From: Lautropia mirabilis
GTDB lineage: Bacteria > Pseudomonadota > Gammaproteobacteria > Burkholderiales > Burkholderiaceae_B
Direction of reading: 5' to 3'
Length of the DNA stretch: 64,000 nt
Assembly (NCBI GenBank): GCA_945876565.1
Contig: CAMCOS010000007.1
Location: 39,894-103,893, forward strand
Part shown: positions 10,312-19,001 of the stretch, piece by piece
Layout of the letters: each line of letters begins with the position of its first letter
Numbering within the stretch: the stretch's first letter is position 1
Position numbers and translations under genes: made by a program
Notes under the pieces: model-generated
What the model saw: only the letters and a program-made list of their open reading frames with translations
What the model was told of the DNA's origin: nothing
Databases searched by the model: none

Positions 10312-13300
10312 TTAGCTCAACTCAAGCCAGATGTCGTCAAACGGAAAATAAAGCACCGAGCGCGCGCTTCGCCCGTCAAGCAGTTGTAATTGTTCGCGGT
10401 AGCGACTCATCTGCACAGCGTATCGTTCAGTCATCCGTGCGGCAAAGGCTTGCTTATCCTCGCCTGCGCCAGGGCGCGAAGTTTTGTAGTCAACCACCAA
10501 CCAACCATCAGGCAGATCAATGGCCAAGTCCATGATCGAGACAGTCTGCCGGGCATCGATCAATGCCCATTCCACTTGGCGCAACGGCTGACTCAAAAGC
10601 CATTGCCCGCGCTCACTGGCGAGCATCGCTGTTAACGCAGCCAGCACTTGTTCAGCTGCCTCAGCACGAAGGGCCGCGGGCAAGCCAAGCGCCCTAAGTT
10701 GTCGCTCAATCGCAGGCTTGGCGGGCACTGCTAGTGTGTGAACTGAGCCTGCGTGCTGCGCAAATCTCGCTAACCAGGCGTGAATCAGAATACCGCTGAT
10801 GCGCTCGGATGACTCAGCCACCGGCCACGCAAAGCGATCTGTCCTGCCCGCACTGACCAGCGTCTGCGACCCGTGGGCGTCGTCTGCGCCAATCGGCTCA
10901 CAACGGCGAACCAGGGGTGCGGCTCGCCACCATGGCGCTGACTGCACTGAATCAGGGGCAACAGCCTGATCCTTAGGAACAGGTAACGCCGGGCGATAGG
11001 GCCAGAGCCTGGCCAACAAGCTATTTTTTGGGGGGGACGCCCAATCGCCTGTTGTTTCATCGACTCGACACGCCGCAACCAAATGCAATGACTCACGCGC
11101 GCGGGTGGCCGCGACATACAGCAGCCGGTCAACTTCAAAGCGTTGGCGCATGCCTTCGCGCTGAGCCAAGTACTTTGACAGAACATCTTGCTCGTCGTCG
11201 ATCCGTGCCTTGGCAGGACCAAACAGAACCCGGTCATTGTGCTGCTCGATACGCACCAACGGCGTGGAATCAGACTTTGCCTGTCGCTCCAGTCCAAGCA
11301 GCACCACCACTTCAAACTCCAAGCCTTTGGCCTTGTGCATGGTCATGACTTCAATGGCTCGACCAGCGACTTGTGGCTGGGCATACAGCTTCGCTAGCTG
11401 ACGCTCCAGTTCGTCAAGATCAATATCACTGAAATCTGAGACACGCTGAACCAAGCTTAAAAACGACTGTGCATCGAGCAAGTCTGAGGCAGCACTGACC
11501 AATCGATCACCCTGCAACGCGCGCCACGTAGACTCCAAACGAGCAACCAAAGGCTTGGCGCCACGATCCCCCAAGGCCGCCAACAGAACGCTAGCCACCC
11601 GGGTTAAACGCAACCACTGGTCGGGCACAATGCCTTCGGGTATCGATGACCTGGTTAGGCACTGCGCGAGTACATCGCACACCGCTTGCTCAGAATTGCC
11701 AAACAGTTGCTTCATGGTACCCAGCGTCAGCCCACACCACGGCGAGCGTAAAACAGACAGCCAGGCAACGCGATCACCTCGGTGAACCAGTGCCCGAGTC
11801 AGCTGCAACAGATCAACCACCACGGGCCTAGACTGCAGGCTATCGAGCTCAATGGCTCGGCAAGGCAATCCCGCCTTGGCCAGCGCGCGCGCGACCTGAC
11901 CCAAATGCAGGCGCGAACGCACCAAAATAGCCATGGGCTTATCGGAATCACCGTGGTGCTGCCAAGCGTGACGGGCAACATCCACCACGCGCACCCAACA
12001 AGCCTCGTCATCGAGCTCAACATGCCAGTGAACTGCTGGCTCTTCGGAGGCCTCGTGCCAGGGATGAGCCGGTTCATAACGGATTGCACCAAACTCAGGG
12101 TGATTGGCCGCAGGAAACAACGGTCCAAATGTCTGGTTGACCCAATTAACCACGCCCGCCTGTGATCTGAAGTTAGCGCTCAGTGTTAACTGCTCCAGGT
12201 GCAGGTCTCCCACACCCTGCTGCTGCACCTGTAAAAATAGACTGACTTCGGCCTTGCGAAACCGATAAATCGACTGCATGGGGTCACCCACCAGAAACAG
12301 CGTACGCCCATCATCTGCCTGCCAGCCGGCGGTCAAACGTTTCAACAAAGTCAACTGAGTCAGGCTGGTGTCCTGAAACTCATCGACCAGCAAATGAGCA
12401 ATGCGATTATCTAGTTTGAGCAACAAATCACTAGGGTCATCGGCCTCACCCAAGGCTTGCACCGCACGCTGTGCCACCTCGATGAAATCCACTTCACCAC
12501 GTTGCGCAAAAACCAGTAACAAGTTGGCTGCCGCCAACCGCAAGCTCGAAATCTGCGCAGACAAAATCACGCGCTGCTGATCGGTCAGTTGCGCATCGGG
12601 CATCCCGGTGACCGCTTGCAAATTCGCCACCCAAGCAGCCGATTCAGCGCCAAGCGCCATGGATTCGAGCCAAGCAGTCAAGGCGATCTTTTGTGCGGAT
12701 CCGGGCGGGCAGCCTGAGTTCCTGTTTAGCGCCTTTCGCAGTTCACCCTTGCCGGTCAATAGCAAGGCTTGTAATGCGCGCCAGCGCGGCAGCTCATCGG
12801 GATCAGGCTGCAATTCGCCAGCCTGCCAATCCAGCAATGCCACGACCGGATGATCACGCTGCCCATCGTCAAGCAATGCTTGCGCCGCCAAGCGCGCGGG
12901 CTCTGCCAATGCATGTTGCCAGCCAACTGGCATCGAGGCGGCCAGACAAGCCAGCTCATCGGCGATGGTTTGCTCTAAAAAAAACTGTATGGCGTCGCCA
13001 TCTTCCCCGTGCACGAGCAACGGCAACCAATGATCGCGCTTGCCCAGCATATCGGTGATGGCCTGCACCACATCCGCAACCTTGAGGTCCAGGTGCTTTA
13101 AGAGCAACTGGACGCACTCGTGCTCACGGGCAGCCTCCACCGTTCGACGCGCAGCCTCCATGTAAAGCGCTGGCGCGTCTTGCACGATGCGCGGCATGCC
13201 ACCCAAGCCAGTGAGCCAAGGCATGGCCCGCACCAAGGATGCACAAAACGAATCAATCGTCTGGATGCGCAAGCGTGCCGGGTGCTGCAACAACCCCCAG

Positions 13301-13632
13301 CCTCTCTGGCTATCACGGGCAAGCGCTGCGCACGCCAATTCCCAGCCGTGGCGCTCATGGGCCTGATCGGGCGGATCAGCCGATGTCGCGCGCTGCAGCT
13401 TTTCCATCACGCGCGCATGCATTTCAGCAGCCGCCTTGCGGGTAAAGGTCATGGCCACGATTTGCTCTGGCTCATCGACCAAGGCAAGCAACGCCAAAAT
13501 GCGGTCAGTTAAGAGAGACGTTTTGCCCGAGCCAGCCGGTGCCTGCACAATGAAGGAGCGTGCTGGGTCAATGGCCGCTTGCCGCGCGCCGATGTCTGGG
13601 GGCTCGCGCTTACTCATCATCGAGCTGCGCAT
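10312..13632 (-). CDS. UvrD-type helicase/nuclease, AddA-like (RecB family)
   Basis: Subunit of an AddAB-type double-strand-break resection enzyme, 1106 residues. Seen in order: Walker A APAGSGKTSLL (about residues 30-40), TFTRKAAAEM (motif Ia), DEFQDTS (Walker B), GDPMQSIYRFRKAEV (motif III), SANFRS (motif IV), MHKAKGLEF (motif V) and VAATRARE (motif VI). The C-terminus has a RecB-family nuclease with VVDYKTSRPG and the later QMSRYREQL. All key helicase residues look intact. It overlaps the end of the upstream nuclease gene by 23 bases. Two in-frame ATG codons at 13620 and 13617 are alternative starts that would almost remove that overlap. A RecB assignment is possible by family, but no recC or recD is present, which favours the Add type. 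Confidence 0.85.
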   Translation of the reverse strand: MRSSMMSKREPPDIGARQAAIDPARSFIVQAPAGSGKTSLLTDRILALLALVDEPEQIVAMTFTRKAAAEMHARVMEKLQRATSADPPDQAHERHGWELACAALARDSQRGWGLLQHPARLRIQTIDSFCASLVRAMPWLTGLGGMPRIVQDAPALYMEAARRTVEAAREHECVQLLLKHLDLKVADVVQAITDMLGKRDHWLPLLVHGEDGDAIQFFLEQTIADELACLAASMPVGWQHALAEPARLAAQALLDDGQRDHPVVALLDWQAGELQPDPDELPRWRALQALLLTGKGELRKALNRNSGCPPGSAQKIALTAWLESMALGAESAAWVANLQAVTGMPDAQLTDQQRVILSAQISSLRLAAANLLLVFAQRGEVDFIEVAQRAVQALGEADDPSDLLLKLDNRIAHLLVDEFQDTSLTQLTLLKRLTAGWQADDGRTLFLVGDPMQSIYRFRKAEVSLFLQVQQQGVGDLHLEQLTLSANFRSQAGVVNWVNQTFGPLFPAANHPEFGAIRYEPAHPWHEASEEPAVHWHVELDDEACWVRVVDVARHAWQHHGDSDKPMAILVRSRLHLGQVARALAKAGLPCRAIELDSLQSRPVVVDLLQLTRALVHRGDRVAWLSVLRSPWCGLTLGTMKQLFGNSEQAVCDVLAQCLTRSSIPEGIVPDQWLRLTRVASVLLAALGDRGAKPLVARLESTWRALQGDRLVSAASDLLDAQSFLSLVQRVSDFSDIDLDELERQLAKLYAQPQVAGRAIEVMTMHKAKGLEFEVVVLLGLERQAKSDSTPLVRIEQHNDRVLFGPAKARIDDEQDVLSKYLAQREGMRQRFEVDRLLYVAATRARESLHLVAACRVDETTGDWASPPKNSLLARLWPYRPALPVPKDQAVAPDSVQSAPWWRAAPLVRRCEPIGADDAHGSQTLVSAGRTDRFAWPVAESSERISGILIHAWLARFAQHAGSVHTLAVPAKPAIERQLRALGLPAALRAEAAEQVLAALTAMLASERGQWLLSQPLRQVEWALIDARQTVSIMDLAIDLPDGWLVVDYKTSRPGAGEDKQAFAARMTERYAVQMSRYREQLQLLDGRSARSVLYFPFDDIWLELS

Positions 13633-16249
13633 GCACGCGCAGTAAAGGTTGAATGGTGCAATGCTTTAAATCATCACGATGCCAAAACCGGTTCTCGTGC
13701 TCGCCTGCCGCAAATTGGGCGGCTAGCGCACGCACTCGCGTCTCCCAGCGCTTTAGCTGCTCATCCCAATCAAGATCGGCCCACTTCTGCTCGGCCAGCG
13801 CCTGCACCCCCGCGATCCCGATCTCTTGGGCAGCCAAACCCTTAACCTTGACGCCGCCAGCGTGCAGCCAAATCCAGGCAAGCGCATCCACATTACGCCC
13901 CTCGTCAGACAAAACGCTGGCATAGACCAGCAACTGAGCATGGCGCAGGACTATTGACTGCCAGTCTTTGGCAGGCTCTGGCAACTTGGAACCACTCTTG
14001 TAATCGAACACCACACGCTGGCCGCTGGCGAGTTCATCGATCCGATCGATGGTCAAACGCAATGACAAAGCGCCTTCGATCAATTGATGCTCGCCTTCCC
14101 GCTCCACCACCTTAAACGGCTCACGTTGCGACTCAAAGACAAGCCACGCACTGATCACATCAAAGCCACGCTGCTCTTCGAGTTCACGCAAGGCCTGTGG
14201 CCACTGCCCGAGCTTGTCTGCTGCCACGCGCCCAATGAGATCGCGCAGCTCGCCTGGCCAATCGGGCTTGGCAATGTGCTTGAGCATATGCGCTTGATCA
14301 CCCCACTGTTGCCAAAGCAACTGCAAGACCCGATGCAAGAAATTCCCGCGATCAAAAGTAGCCGGCCACTGCGCGTGAGCTGGCAATCCTCGCGCTGAGA
14401 GCCTGTGCTGGAAAAACGCCCACATCGGATTGGCTGCCTGGGTTTGCAGCACGGTCACACCACCTCGAATCGTCTCGTCCGGTGTGACCGCAATGTTTGG
14501 CTCATCAAGCCAAGTTTCCATCGCAACAGGGTTAGGAACCTGCACCTCAATGAAGTCCGACGGCAGTTCGCCCATCGTTAACCGAGCTAAAAACGGCGAT
14601 GGCCGATTCGGCTGCTCGCCATCGCGTTCAGCCCAGGAAAACACAACCTCGTCGCCTGCGCATCGCAAAGCCTGCATGAGCTCAGCTGCCCATTCATATT
14701 CACGCTGCGCGGTTGACCGAGGCGCCCCCGCTTGGGCCAGTGCCTGAATGGGGATCAAGGGGTTAGGACTAACGACTGCCGGCAAAACGTCATCGGTCAC
14801 GCCCATGATCCAAACACCGTCCCATCGTCCACCCTCGGCTTCGAGCAAGCCCAGCACATCCAAGCGAGCATCAGGATCTCGCTGCGGTTGAAACAACGTC
14901 TGCTTTGCCAAGCGTGACAGCATCTGCCATGCTTTGACTGCCTCTTGCGGCTCCATACAATCATCGAGCACTGCCAAGGCAGACATCAGCTGATCAATGG
15001 CAGCTGCGGTCTGATACTGCACCGAACTCTGGGTGCCTTCGCCGGGAAACTCGAGCGCAGCCAGCACGCTTCTAAATCCATTGGCCCAGTCAAACCAACT
15101 GAGCCGTTTACCTGCCAAGGTCTGCCACAGGGCGAAAGCATGTTGCCAAGCCTCCAACAACTTTGGCATCGTGCGGATCTCGTCTTGCCAGTCAGCATGG
15201 GTCACGACCAGCCGCTGCTGGTGGCGCCAACGTGCATCGAGCATGGCGCGCGCGCCTGCTTCAGACTCGCTACCGGCGCAGCCACCGGCCAATAAGGCCT
15301 GGCCTGCCAGCGCCGGTTCGACTCGACCGTGCTGACCAAACTCAACCAATAATCGCAACCAATTGAGCATGGCACGCGCTTGAGGCCATTGAGCCAAGGA
15401 AGGTGCCACAGCCACGTTATACGCAAACCCATCTAGCTCACGTTCAAGCAATCGACGCGCCTGCGTCGCCTCATTTTGTAGGGTTGGTACCACAATCGCA
15501 AACCGGCCGCGAGGGTGGGTAACCAGATTGCGGCGTGCCCAAGCCACTGCAGCAGACCATTGCTGCTCAGGGGTAGCCAGCGACAATTTGCTCACCATCT
15601 GCCCAGCCTGGGCCTCGAACAAATTGAGTCGGCTGATGCGCACGCCGCCCGTGACCATGGCATCGAGTACCAATCGCATTAAAACCGACACTTCGGTGAA
15701 ACCCATCAGCACCACGTGCTTGGGTAGCGCGAGCGCACCGCTGCGAATCCAAGACACCACATGCTCCGGCACACGGGGCAGATCGATGGCATTGAGCTTT
15801 GTTAAGCGCGACTCATAGGCCTTGCGCCAACTCAAAAAGCGGTTGTAGTCGGGTGTGCGCCAAGCGGGCAAGACATCGATCTGCCAATTCAGCAATAGTG
15901 CGTCAGCGTCAGCGGCAATGGTCGCGACCTGATCCATGTCGATCAGGCTGCGCTCGGCCTCAAACTGAGCAATCGCGTCTGCCCAGACTAGTCGCGTTGT
16001 CTGCGAGTCAAGGACCTGTGAGAACCCACTTGCATCACCAGCATACAGACGCTCAATCACTTGATTGGTTAGCCAGGATGTCCATGGCTCAATCTTCAAG
16101 AGTTCAGCAGCCCCTTCTTGAACCGTCTCTGCGAGCTTGCCAGTCAGCGTTCGTGCCAGACGATTGTTGACCGTCAGCACCAAGGTTTGCTTGGGCGACA
16201 GCGCAGCGAGTTCAGCCAGAGTAACAACCGGAAACGCGAGCTCACGCAT
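13610..16249 (-). CDS. AddB-like PD-(D/E)XK nuclease subunit
   Basis: Partner of the AddA-like helicase, 879 residues, resembling the AddB-related 'probable DNA repair protein' family. Seen: an N-terminal helicase-like fold without a Walker A (LVLTVNNRLARTL occupies the place of the P-loop), and a C-terminal nuclease of the RecB/AddB type with TIDRIDEL, VVFDYKSGSKLP and HAQLLVYASVL. Aspartate, aspartate-x-lysine and glutamine are therefore present. I did not find the four iron-sulfur cysteines of Bacillus AddB. It precedes and overlaps the addA-like gene, so the two are surely coexpressed. It begins 3 bases after a 55-codon membrane protein gene. Confidence 0.82.
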   Translation of the reverse strand: MRELAFPVVTLAELAALSPKQTLVLTVNNRLARTLTGKLAETVQEGAAELLKIEPWTSWLTNQVIERLYAGDASGFSQVLDSQTTRLVWADAIAQFEAERSLIDMDQVATIAADADALLLNWQIDVLPAWRTPDYNRFLSWRKAYESRLTKLNAIDLPRVPEHVVSWIRSGALALPKHVVLMGFTEVSVLMRLVLDAMVTGGVRISRLNLFEAQAGQMVSKLSLATPEQQWSAAVAWARRNLVTHPRGRFAIVVPTLQNEATQARRLLERELDGFAYNVAVAPSLAQWPQARAMLNWLRLLVEFGQHGRVEPALAGQALLAGGCAGSESEAGARAMLDARWRHQQRLVVTHADWQDEIRTMPKLLEAWQHAFALWQTLAGKRLSWFDWANGFRSVLAALEFPGEGTQSSVQYQTAAAIDQLMSALAVLDDCMEPQEAVKAWQMLSRLAKQTLFQPQRDPDARLDVLGLLEAEGGRWDGVWIMGVTDDVLPAVVSPNPLIPIQALAQAGAPRSTAQREYEWAAELMQALRCAGDEVVFSWAERDGEQPNRPSPFLARLTMGELPSDFIEVQVPNPVAMETWLDEPNIAVTPDETIRGGVTVLQTQAANPMWAFFQHRLSARGLPAHAQWPATFDRGNFLHRVLQLLWQQWGDQAHMLKHIAKPDWPGELRDLIGRVAADKLGQWPQALRELEEQRGFDVISAWLVFESQREPFKVVEREGEHQLIEGALSLRLTIDRIDELASGQRVVFDYKSGSKLPEPAKDWQSIVLRHAQLLVYASVLSDEGRNVDALAWIWLHAGGVKVKGLAAQEIGIAGVQALAEQKWADLDWDEQLKRWETRVRALAAQFAAGEHENRFWHRDDLKHCTIQPLLRVHAQLDDE

Positions 16250-16252
16250 CGA

Positions 16253-16420
16253 TCAGAATCCGCACATGGCTGCGATCGTTTCCCAGTTAATGCGCAAACC
16301 GGGCATAAAGTACCCCGCAAAACCCAGCGCCAACAAAAAAGCGAGCCCTGCCCATGTGGCAACGCGCCAACGCAAGCTCAGCTTGGGCATGGCAGCGAAA
16401 TCTGTCGACGATGGTGTCAT
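16253..16420 (-). CDS. small single-pass membrane protein, 55 residues
   Basis: I do not recognise a family. Seen: ATG at 16418-16420 preceded by GGGAGAG at good spacing, then a polar N-terminus (MTPSSTDFAAMPKLSLRWR) with basic residues before one hydrophobic helix of about 20 residues (ATWAGLAFLLALGFAGYFM). A short tail ends in MCGF. By the positive-inside rule the N-terminus is probably cytoplasmic. It starts 23 bases after the MFS transporter stop and ends 3 bases before the addB-like start, so it is embedded in that transcript. A longer frame from 16540 overlaps the transporter gene and has no such ribosome-binding site. Coding is supported by context and hydropathy only. Confidence 0.6.
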   Translation of the reverse strand: MTPSSTDFAAMPKLSLRWRVATWAGLAFLLALGFAGYFMPGLRINWETIAAMCGF

Positions 16421-16443
16421 GTTGACTCTCCCTTCGAGCTTGG

Positions 16444-17652
16444 CTAAGCGGGCTGTGCGATTGGCGCAGTCAGCGGCTTTTCTCGTATCGGCAGGCATAA
16501 GGCTGCGGCAATCAACGACAAAGCAATGCCGATCCACCAAACTATATCGTAACTGCCTGTAACTGCCTGGACTTTACCGCCTATCCAAACGCCCACAAAA
16601 CTTCCTACCTGATGTCCTAAAAACACAATACCAGACAGCGTTGCCGCGTAGCGCAAACCATAGATTTGAGCGATCAAGCCTTGCGTTAACGGCACCGTGC
16701 CCAGCCAGAATAATCCCATCCAGGCCGCAAACACGTAAACCACCATGGGCGAAATCGGCATGAGCATGAGCCAAAGCATGCCGAACGTTCTCAGCGCATA
16801 GACCGCACCGAGCAGATTTTTTTTACTGTAGGTTCCACCGAGTCGGCCTGCCCAATACGAGCCGAACACATTGAATAAGCCGATGAGCGCAATCGCGATG
16901 GCACCTGTACTGGCGCTTAAACCCTCATCGATCACGAACGCGGGCAGGTGCAATGTGATGAAAGCCGTGTGAAAGCCACAGACAAAGTAGCTCCAGAACA
17001 GAAAATGAAAGCTCGGGTGTGTCAGCGCCTGATGAATGGCTTGCCGAAGGGATAACTGAATGCCACTGCCATCTGGTTTTCCCCGCAAATACCAAGCCAG
17101 CGGCATGACAGCGGCCAAGAAAAACGACAGCACCCAATAAGCGCCCGTCCAGTCCAGCGTGTCGATCAGCACCTGCCCGGTGGGCACAACCAGAAACTGC
17201 CCCAGCGACCCGCCTGCACTGGCAATACCCATCGCAGTCGAGCGATAACTGAGCGGCACCGTGCGAGCAATCACCGGCAGAATCACTGCAAACGTGGTTC
17301 CTGCCTGACCGAGGCCCACCAGCACACCCGCGGTCAGATAAAGCTCTAGCTCAGTCGACGCTAAGCGGGTTCCAACCAAACCCAGCGCATATAAAAACGC
17401 AGCCAGCGCCACCGTACGACCTGAACCAAACCGGTCAGCCATCATGCCAGCGGCAATCGCCCCCAATCCCCAGGTGATGTTCTGAAACGCAAACGCCATC
17501 GAGAACACGTCCCGAGCCCAGCCATGATGTAAACCCATGGGTTGCATGAAAAGCCCGAAGGTGGCTCGCGTACCCATCGCAAGCAGCACAAACAGCGTAC
17601 CGATCAAAATGGGACGGTAGCTAAAAGAAGTCTGGGTGGCTGCGGTTGACAT
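16444..17652 (-). CDS. MFS transporter
   Basis: Inner-membrane major facilitator superfamily carrier, 402 residues, about 12 hydrophobic helices. Seen: helix 1 after a short polar N-terminus, the loop 2-3 motif AAGMMADRFGSGRTVALAAF (the MFS G-x-x-x-D-R-x-G-R/K signature), GTRL after helix 3, and a central loop around LRGKPDGSG between the six-helix halves. The general look (RATFGLFMQPM) is that of monocarboxylate or oxalate/formate-like carriers, but the substrate cannot be read from sequence. It heads the minus-strand run with the small membrane protein and the nuclease genes. I see no good ribosome-binding site at the ATG. Confidence 0.88.
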   Translation of the reverse strand: MSTAATQTSFSYRPILIGTLFVLLAMGTRATFGLFMQPMGLHHGWARDVFSMAFAFQNITWGLGAIAAGMMADRFGSGRTVALAAFLYALGLVGTRLASTELELYLTAGVLVGLGQAGTTFAVILPVIARTVPLSYRSTAMGIASAGGSLGQFLVVPTGQVLIDTLDWTGAYWVLSFFLAAVMPLAWYLRGKPDGSGIQLSLRQAIHQALTHPSFHFLFWSYFVCGFHTAFITLHLPAFVIDEGLSASTGAIAIALIGLFNVFGSYWAGRLGGTYSKKNLLGAVYALRTFGMLWLMLMPISPMVVYVFAAWMGLFWLGTVPLTQGLIAQIYGLRYAATLSGIVFLGHQVGSFVGVWIGGKVQAVTGSYDIVWWIGIALSLIAAALCLPIREKPLTAPIAQPA

Positions 17653-17674
17653 AAAGGCGCTTGGGTGCTGGAAC

Positions 17675-17695
17675 GCTAAGGGCTAAGGGCTAAGG
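17675..17695. repeat. three tandem 7-bp repeats upstream of the MFS gene
   Basis: GCTAAGG is repeated three times head to tail at 17675-17681, 17682-17688 and 17689-17695, with a partial fourth copy. It lies in the leader of the MFS gene between it and tRNA-Arg. No function is evident. Confidence 0.85.
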
Positions 17696-17813
17696 GCTTG
17701 CGAGCGAATCTCTCAGGAATGCCAAGGCTGGATTGTAGTGGGTGGCGAGGCGCTTGCAATAACGAGTATCACTTTAAGCACTTGACCAAAGCACGCGAGC
17801 TTGACATCGCTAA

Positions 17814-17889
17814 TGGCGCCGCCGGCACGAATCGAACGTGCGACTCTCTTCTTAGGAGGAAGATACTCTATCCACTGAGTTACGGCGGC
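17814..17889 (-). tRNA. tRNA-Arg, anticodon CCT
   Basis: A complete 76-nt cloverleaf on the minus strand. Acceptor GCCGCCG pairs with CGGCGGC, then discriminator G and a genome-encoded CCA. The D-arm is ACTC...GAGT, the anticodon stem TCTTC/GAAGA closes the loop CTCCTAA (anticodon CCT, reading AGG), and the T-arm is GCACG-TTCGATT-CGTGC. It reads rare arginine AGG codons. It lies between xerD and the MFS gene on the same strand. An apparent 66-codon open frame on the plus strand is only its complement. Confidence 0.97.
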
Positions 17890-17910
17890 AATGCGTAAAG
17901 TTTAACAAGT

Positions 17911-17940
17911 TCTCATGGCCTCTCATGGCATCTCATGGCA
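17911..17940. repeat. three tandem 10-bp repeats between xerD and tRNA-Arg
   Basis: TCTCATGGCA is repeated three times (17911-17920 with a final C, then 17921-17930 and 17931-17940). It sits just upstream of tRNA-Arg on its strand and downstream of xerD. It may be a product of local slippage; no function is evident. Confidence 0.85.
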
Positions 17941-17984
17941 GCTTTATTTAGTCTTGTACTTGTTTGGCCTTTTGCTTTGAGCAG

Positions 17985-18890
17985 CTAGCCCCGCGGATGA
18001 TGTTGCGCGTGCAGGCGCTTTAAGCGCTCTCGCGCCACGTGGGTGTATATCTGGGTGGTCGAGATATCAGCGTGACCCAGCAAGAGTTGCACCACCCGCA
18101 AGTCCGCGCCGTGGTTTAACAAGTGCGTGGCAAACGCGTGTCGCAACACGTGTGGCGACATTGGTGCAGTTACCCCTGATTTAATCGCGTATTTCTTGAT
18201 CAACAACCAAAACGACTGCCTTGTCATGGGTGCAGCCCTGGCCGTCACAAAAAGTGCTGGACTAGTGCGATTGCGCAACAGCGCCGGCCTGGACTCTTTC
18301 AAGTAACGATCAACCCAGTGCGCTGCCTCAGCCCCAAGCGGCACGAGCCGGTCCTTGCCCCCCTTACCCTGCACCACCCGGATAACACCATCGGACAGAC
18401 TAAGGTCCAACACACCCAGGCCAACCAGTTCCGACACGCGCAGGCCCGTGGCATACAGCACCTCCAACATGGCCCGATCACGCAAACCGAGCTCCCGATT
18501 GTCCGGTGCCTGTAACAGAGACTCAACCTGCTCTTCACTGATGGTCTTTGGTAAGCGAGTGGGCTGCTTGGCCGCCAACACCTGCAAGCAAGGATCGACC
18601 TGAATGCGACCACCGCGTCGAGCCCAGCGGTAATAACGGCGCAACGTGGCTAGGCGCCGGTTTGCTGTGCTGGCTTTGGTGTACTGATGCTCGTGGGCCT
18701 GCCAGGCCAACACATCAGGGCTCTGGGCTTGATCGAGCGTCTTGCCCGTGGCCGCCAGCCATTGCTCAAACGCATGCAAATCGCGCCGATAGGCAGCCAG
18801 CGTATTAGCCGCCAAACCGTCTTCGAGCCACAGCGCATCAATAAATGCACTGATGGCAATTGATTCCTGAGGCTGCGCAATGGTGTTCAT
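17985..18890 (-). CDS. xerD: site-specific tyrosine recombinase XerD
   Basis: Resolves chromosome dimers at dif with XerC and FtsK. The 301 residues from ATG 18890 match the family; a frame extended to 19178 would run into the divergent transporter gene and is not credible. Seen: an N-terminal SAM-like DNA-binding domain (NTLAAYRRDLHAFEQWL), then the catalytic set of Arg in YATGLRVSELVGL, Lys in QGKGGKDRLVPL, His-x-x-Arg in HVLRHAFATHLL, His in LLGHADISTTQ, and the nucleophile Tyr282 in IYTHV. Although it is close to a tRNA gene, the sequence reads as the housekeeping XerD and not an island integrase. Confidence 0.94.
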   Translation of the reverse strand: MNTIAQPQESIAISAFIDALWLEDGLAANTLAAYRRDLHAFEQWLAATGKTLDQAQSPDVLAWQAHEHQYTKASTANRRLATLRRYYRWARRGGRIQVDPCLQVLAAKQPTRLPKTISEEQVESLLQAPDNRELGLRDRAMLEVLYATGLRVSELVGLGVLDLSLSDGVIRVVQGKGGKDRLVPLGAEAAHWVDRYLKESRPALLRNRTSPALFVTARAAPMTRQSFWLLIKKYAIKSGVTAPMSPHVLRHAFATHLLNHGADLRVVQLLLGHADISTTQIYTHVARERLKRLHAQHHPRG

Positions 18891-18967
18891 AAGCTCAATT
18901 ATGTCTCGAATGCACGCAATGAACGCAATGAACGCGCAACTGAGGTCGCAATTGATACACAATATCG

Positions 18968-18979
18968 ATGTTGCAACAT
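18968..18979. promoter_or_regulatory. 12-bp perfect palindrome, possible operator
   Basis: ATGTTGCAACAT is a perfect dyad in the 111-base divergent space between xerD and the AEC transporter gene, 22 bases before the transporter ATG. It could be the binding site of a dimeric regulator. No regulator gene is adjacent, so this is inference only. Confidence 0.3.
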
Positions 18980-19001
18980 TTTTCAATAGCCGATTTTTTA
19001 A

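Noticed and set aside
11025..11034. T/G homopolymer stretch in the addA-like gene as a phase-variation tract
   Set aside because: Two adjoining runs of six T and seven G are shorter than tracts known to switch, and I have no off-frame evidence for a useful product.
17698..17898. 66-codon plus-strand frame over tRNA-Arg
   Set aside because: Its C-terminal half is the complement of the tRNA.
17814..18890. Integrase beside a tRNA gene as a sign of a genomic island
   Set aside because: The recombinase has the length and motifs of housekeeping XerD, no attachment-site duplication of the tRNA end was seen, and the flanks are core genes.
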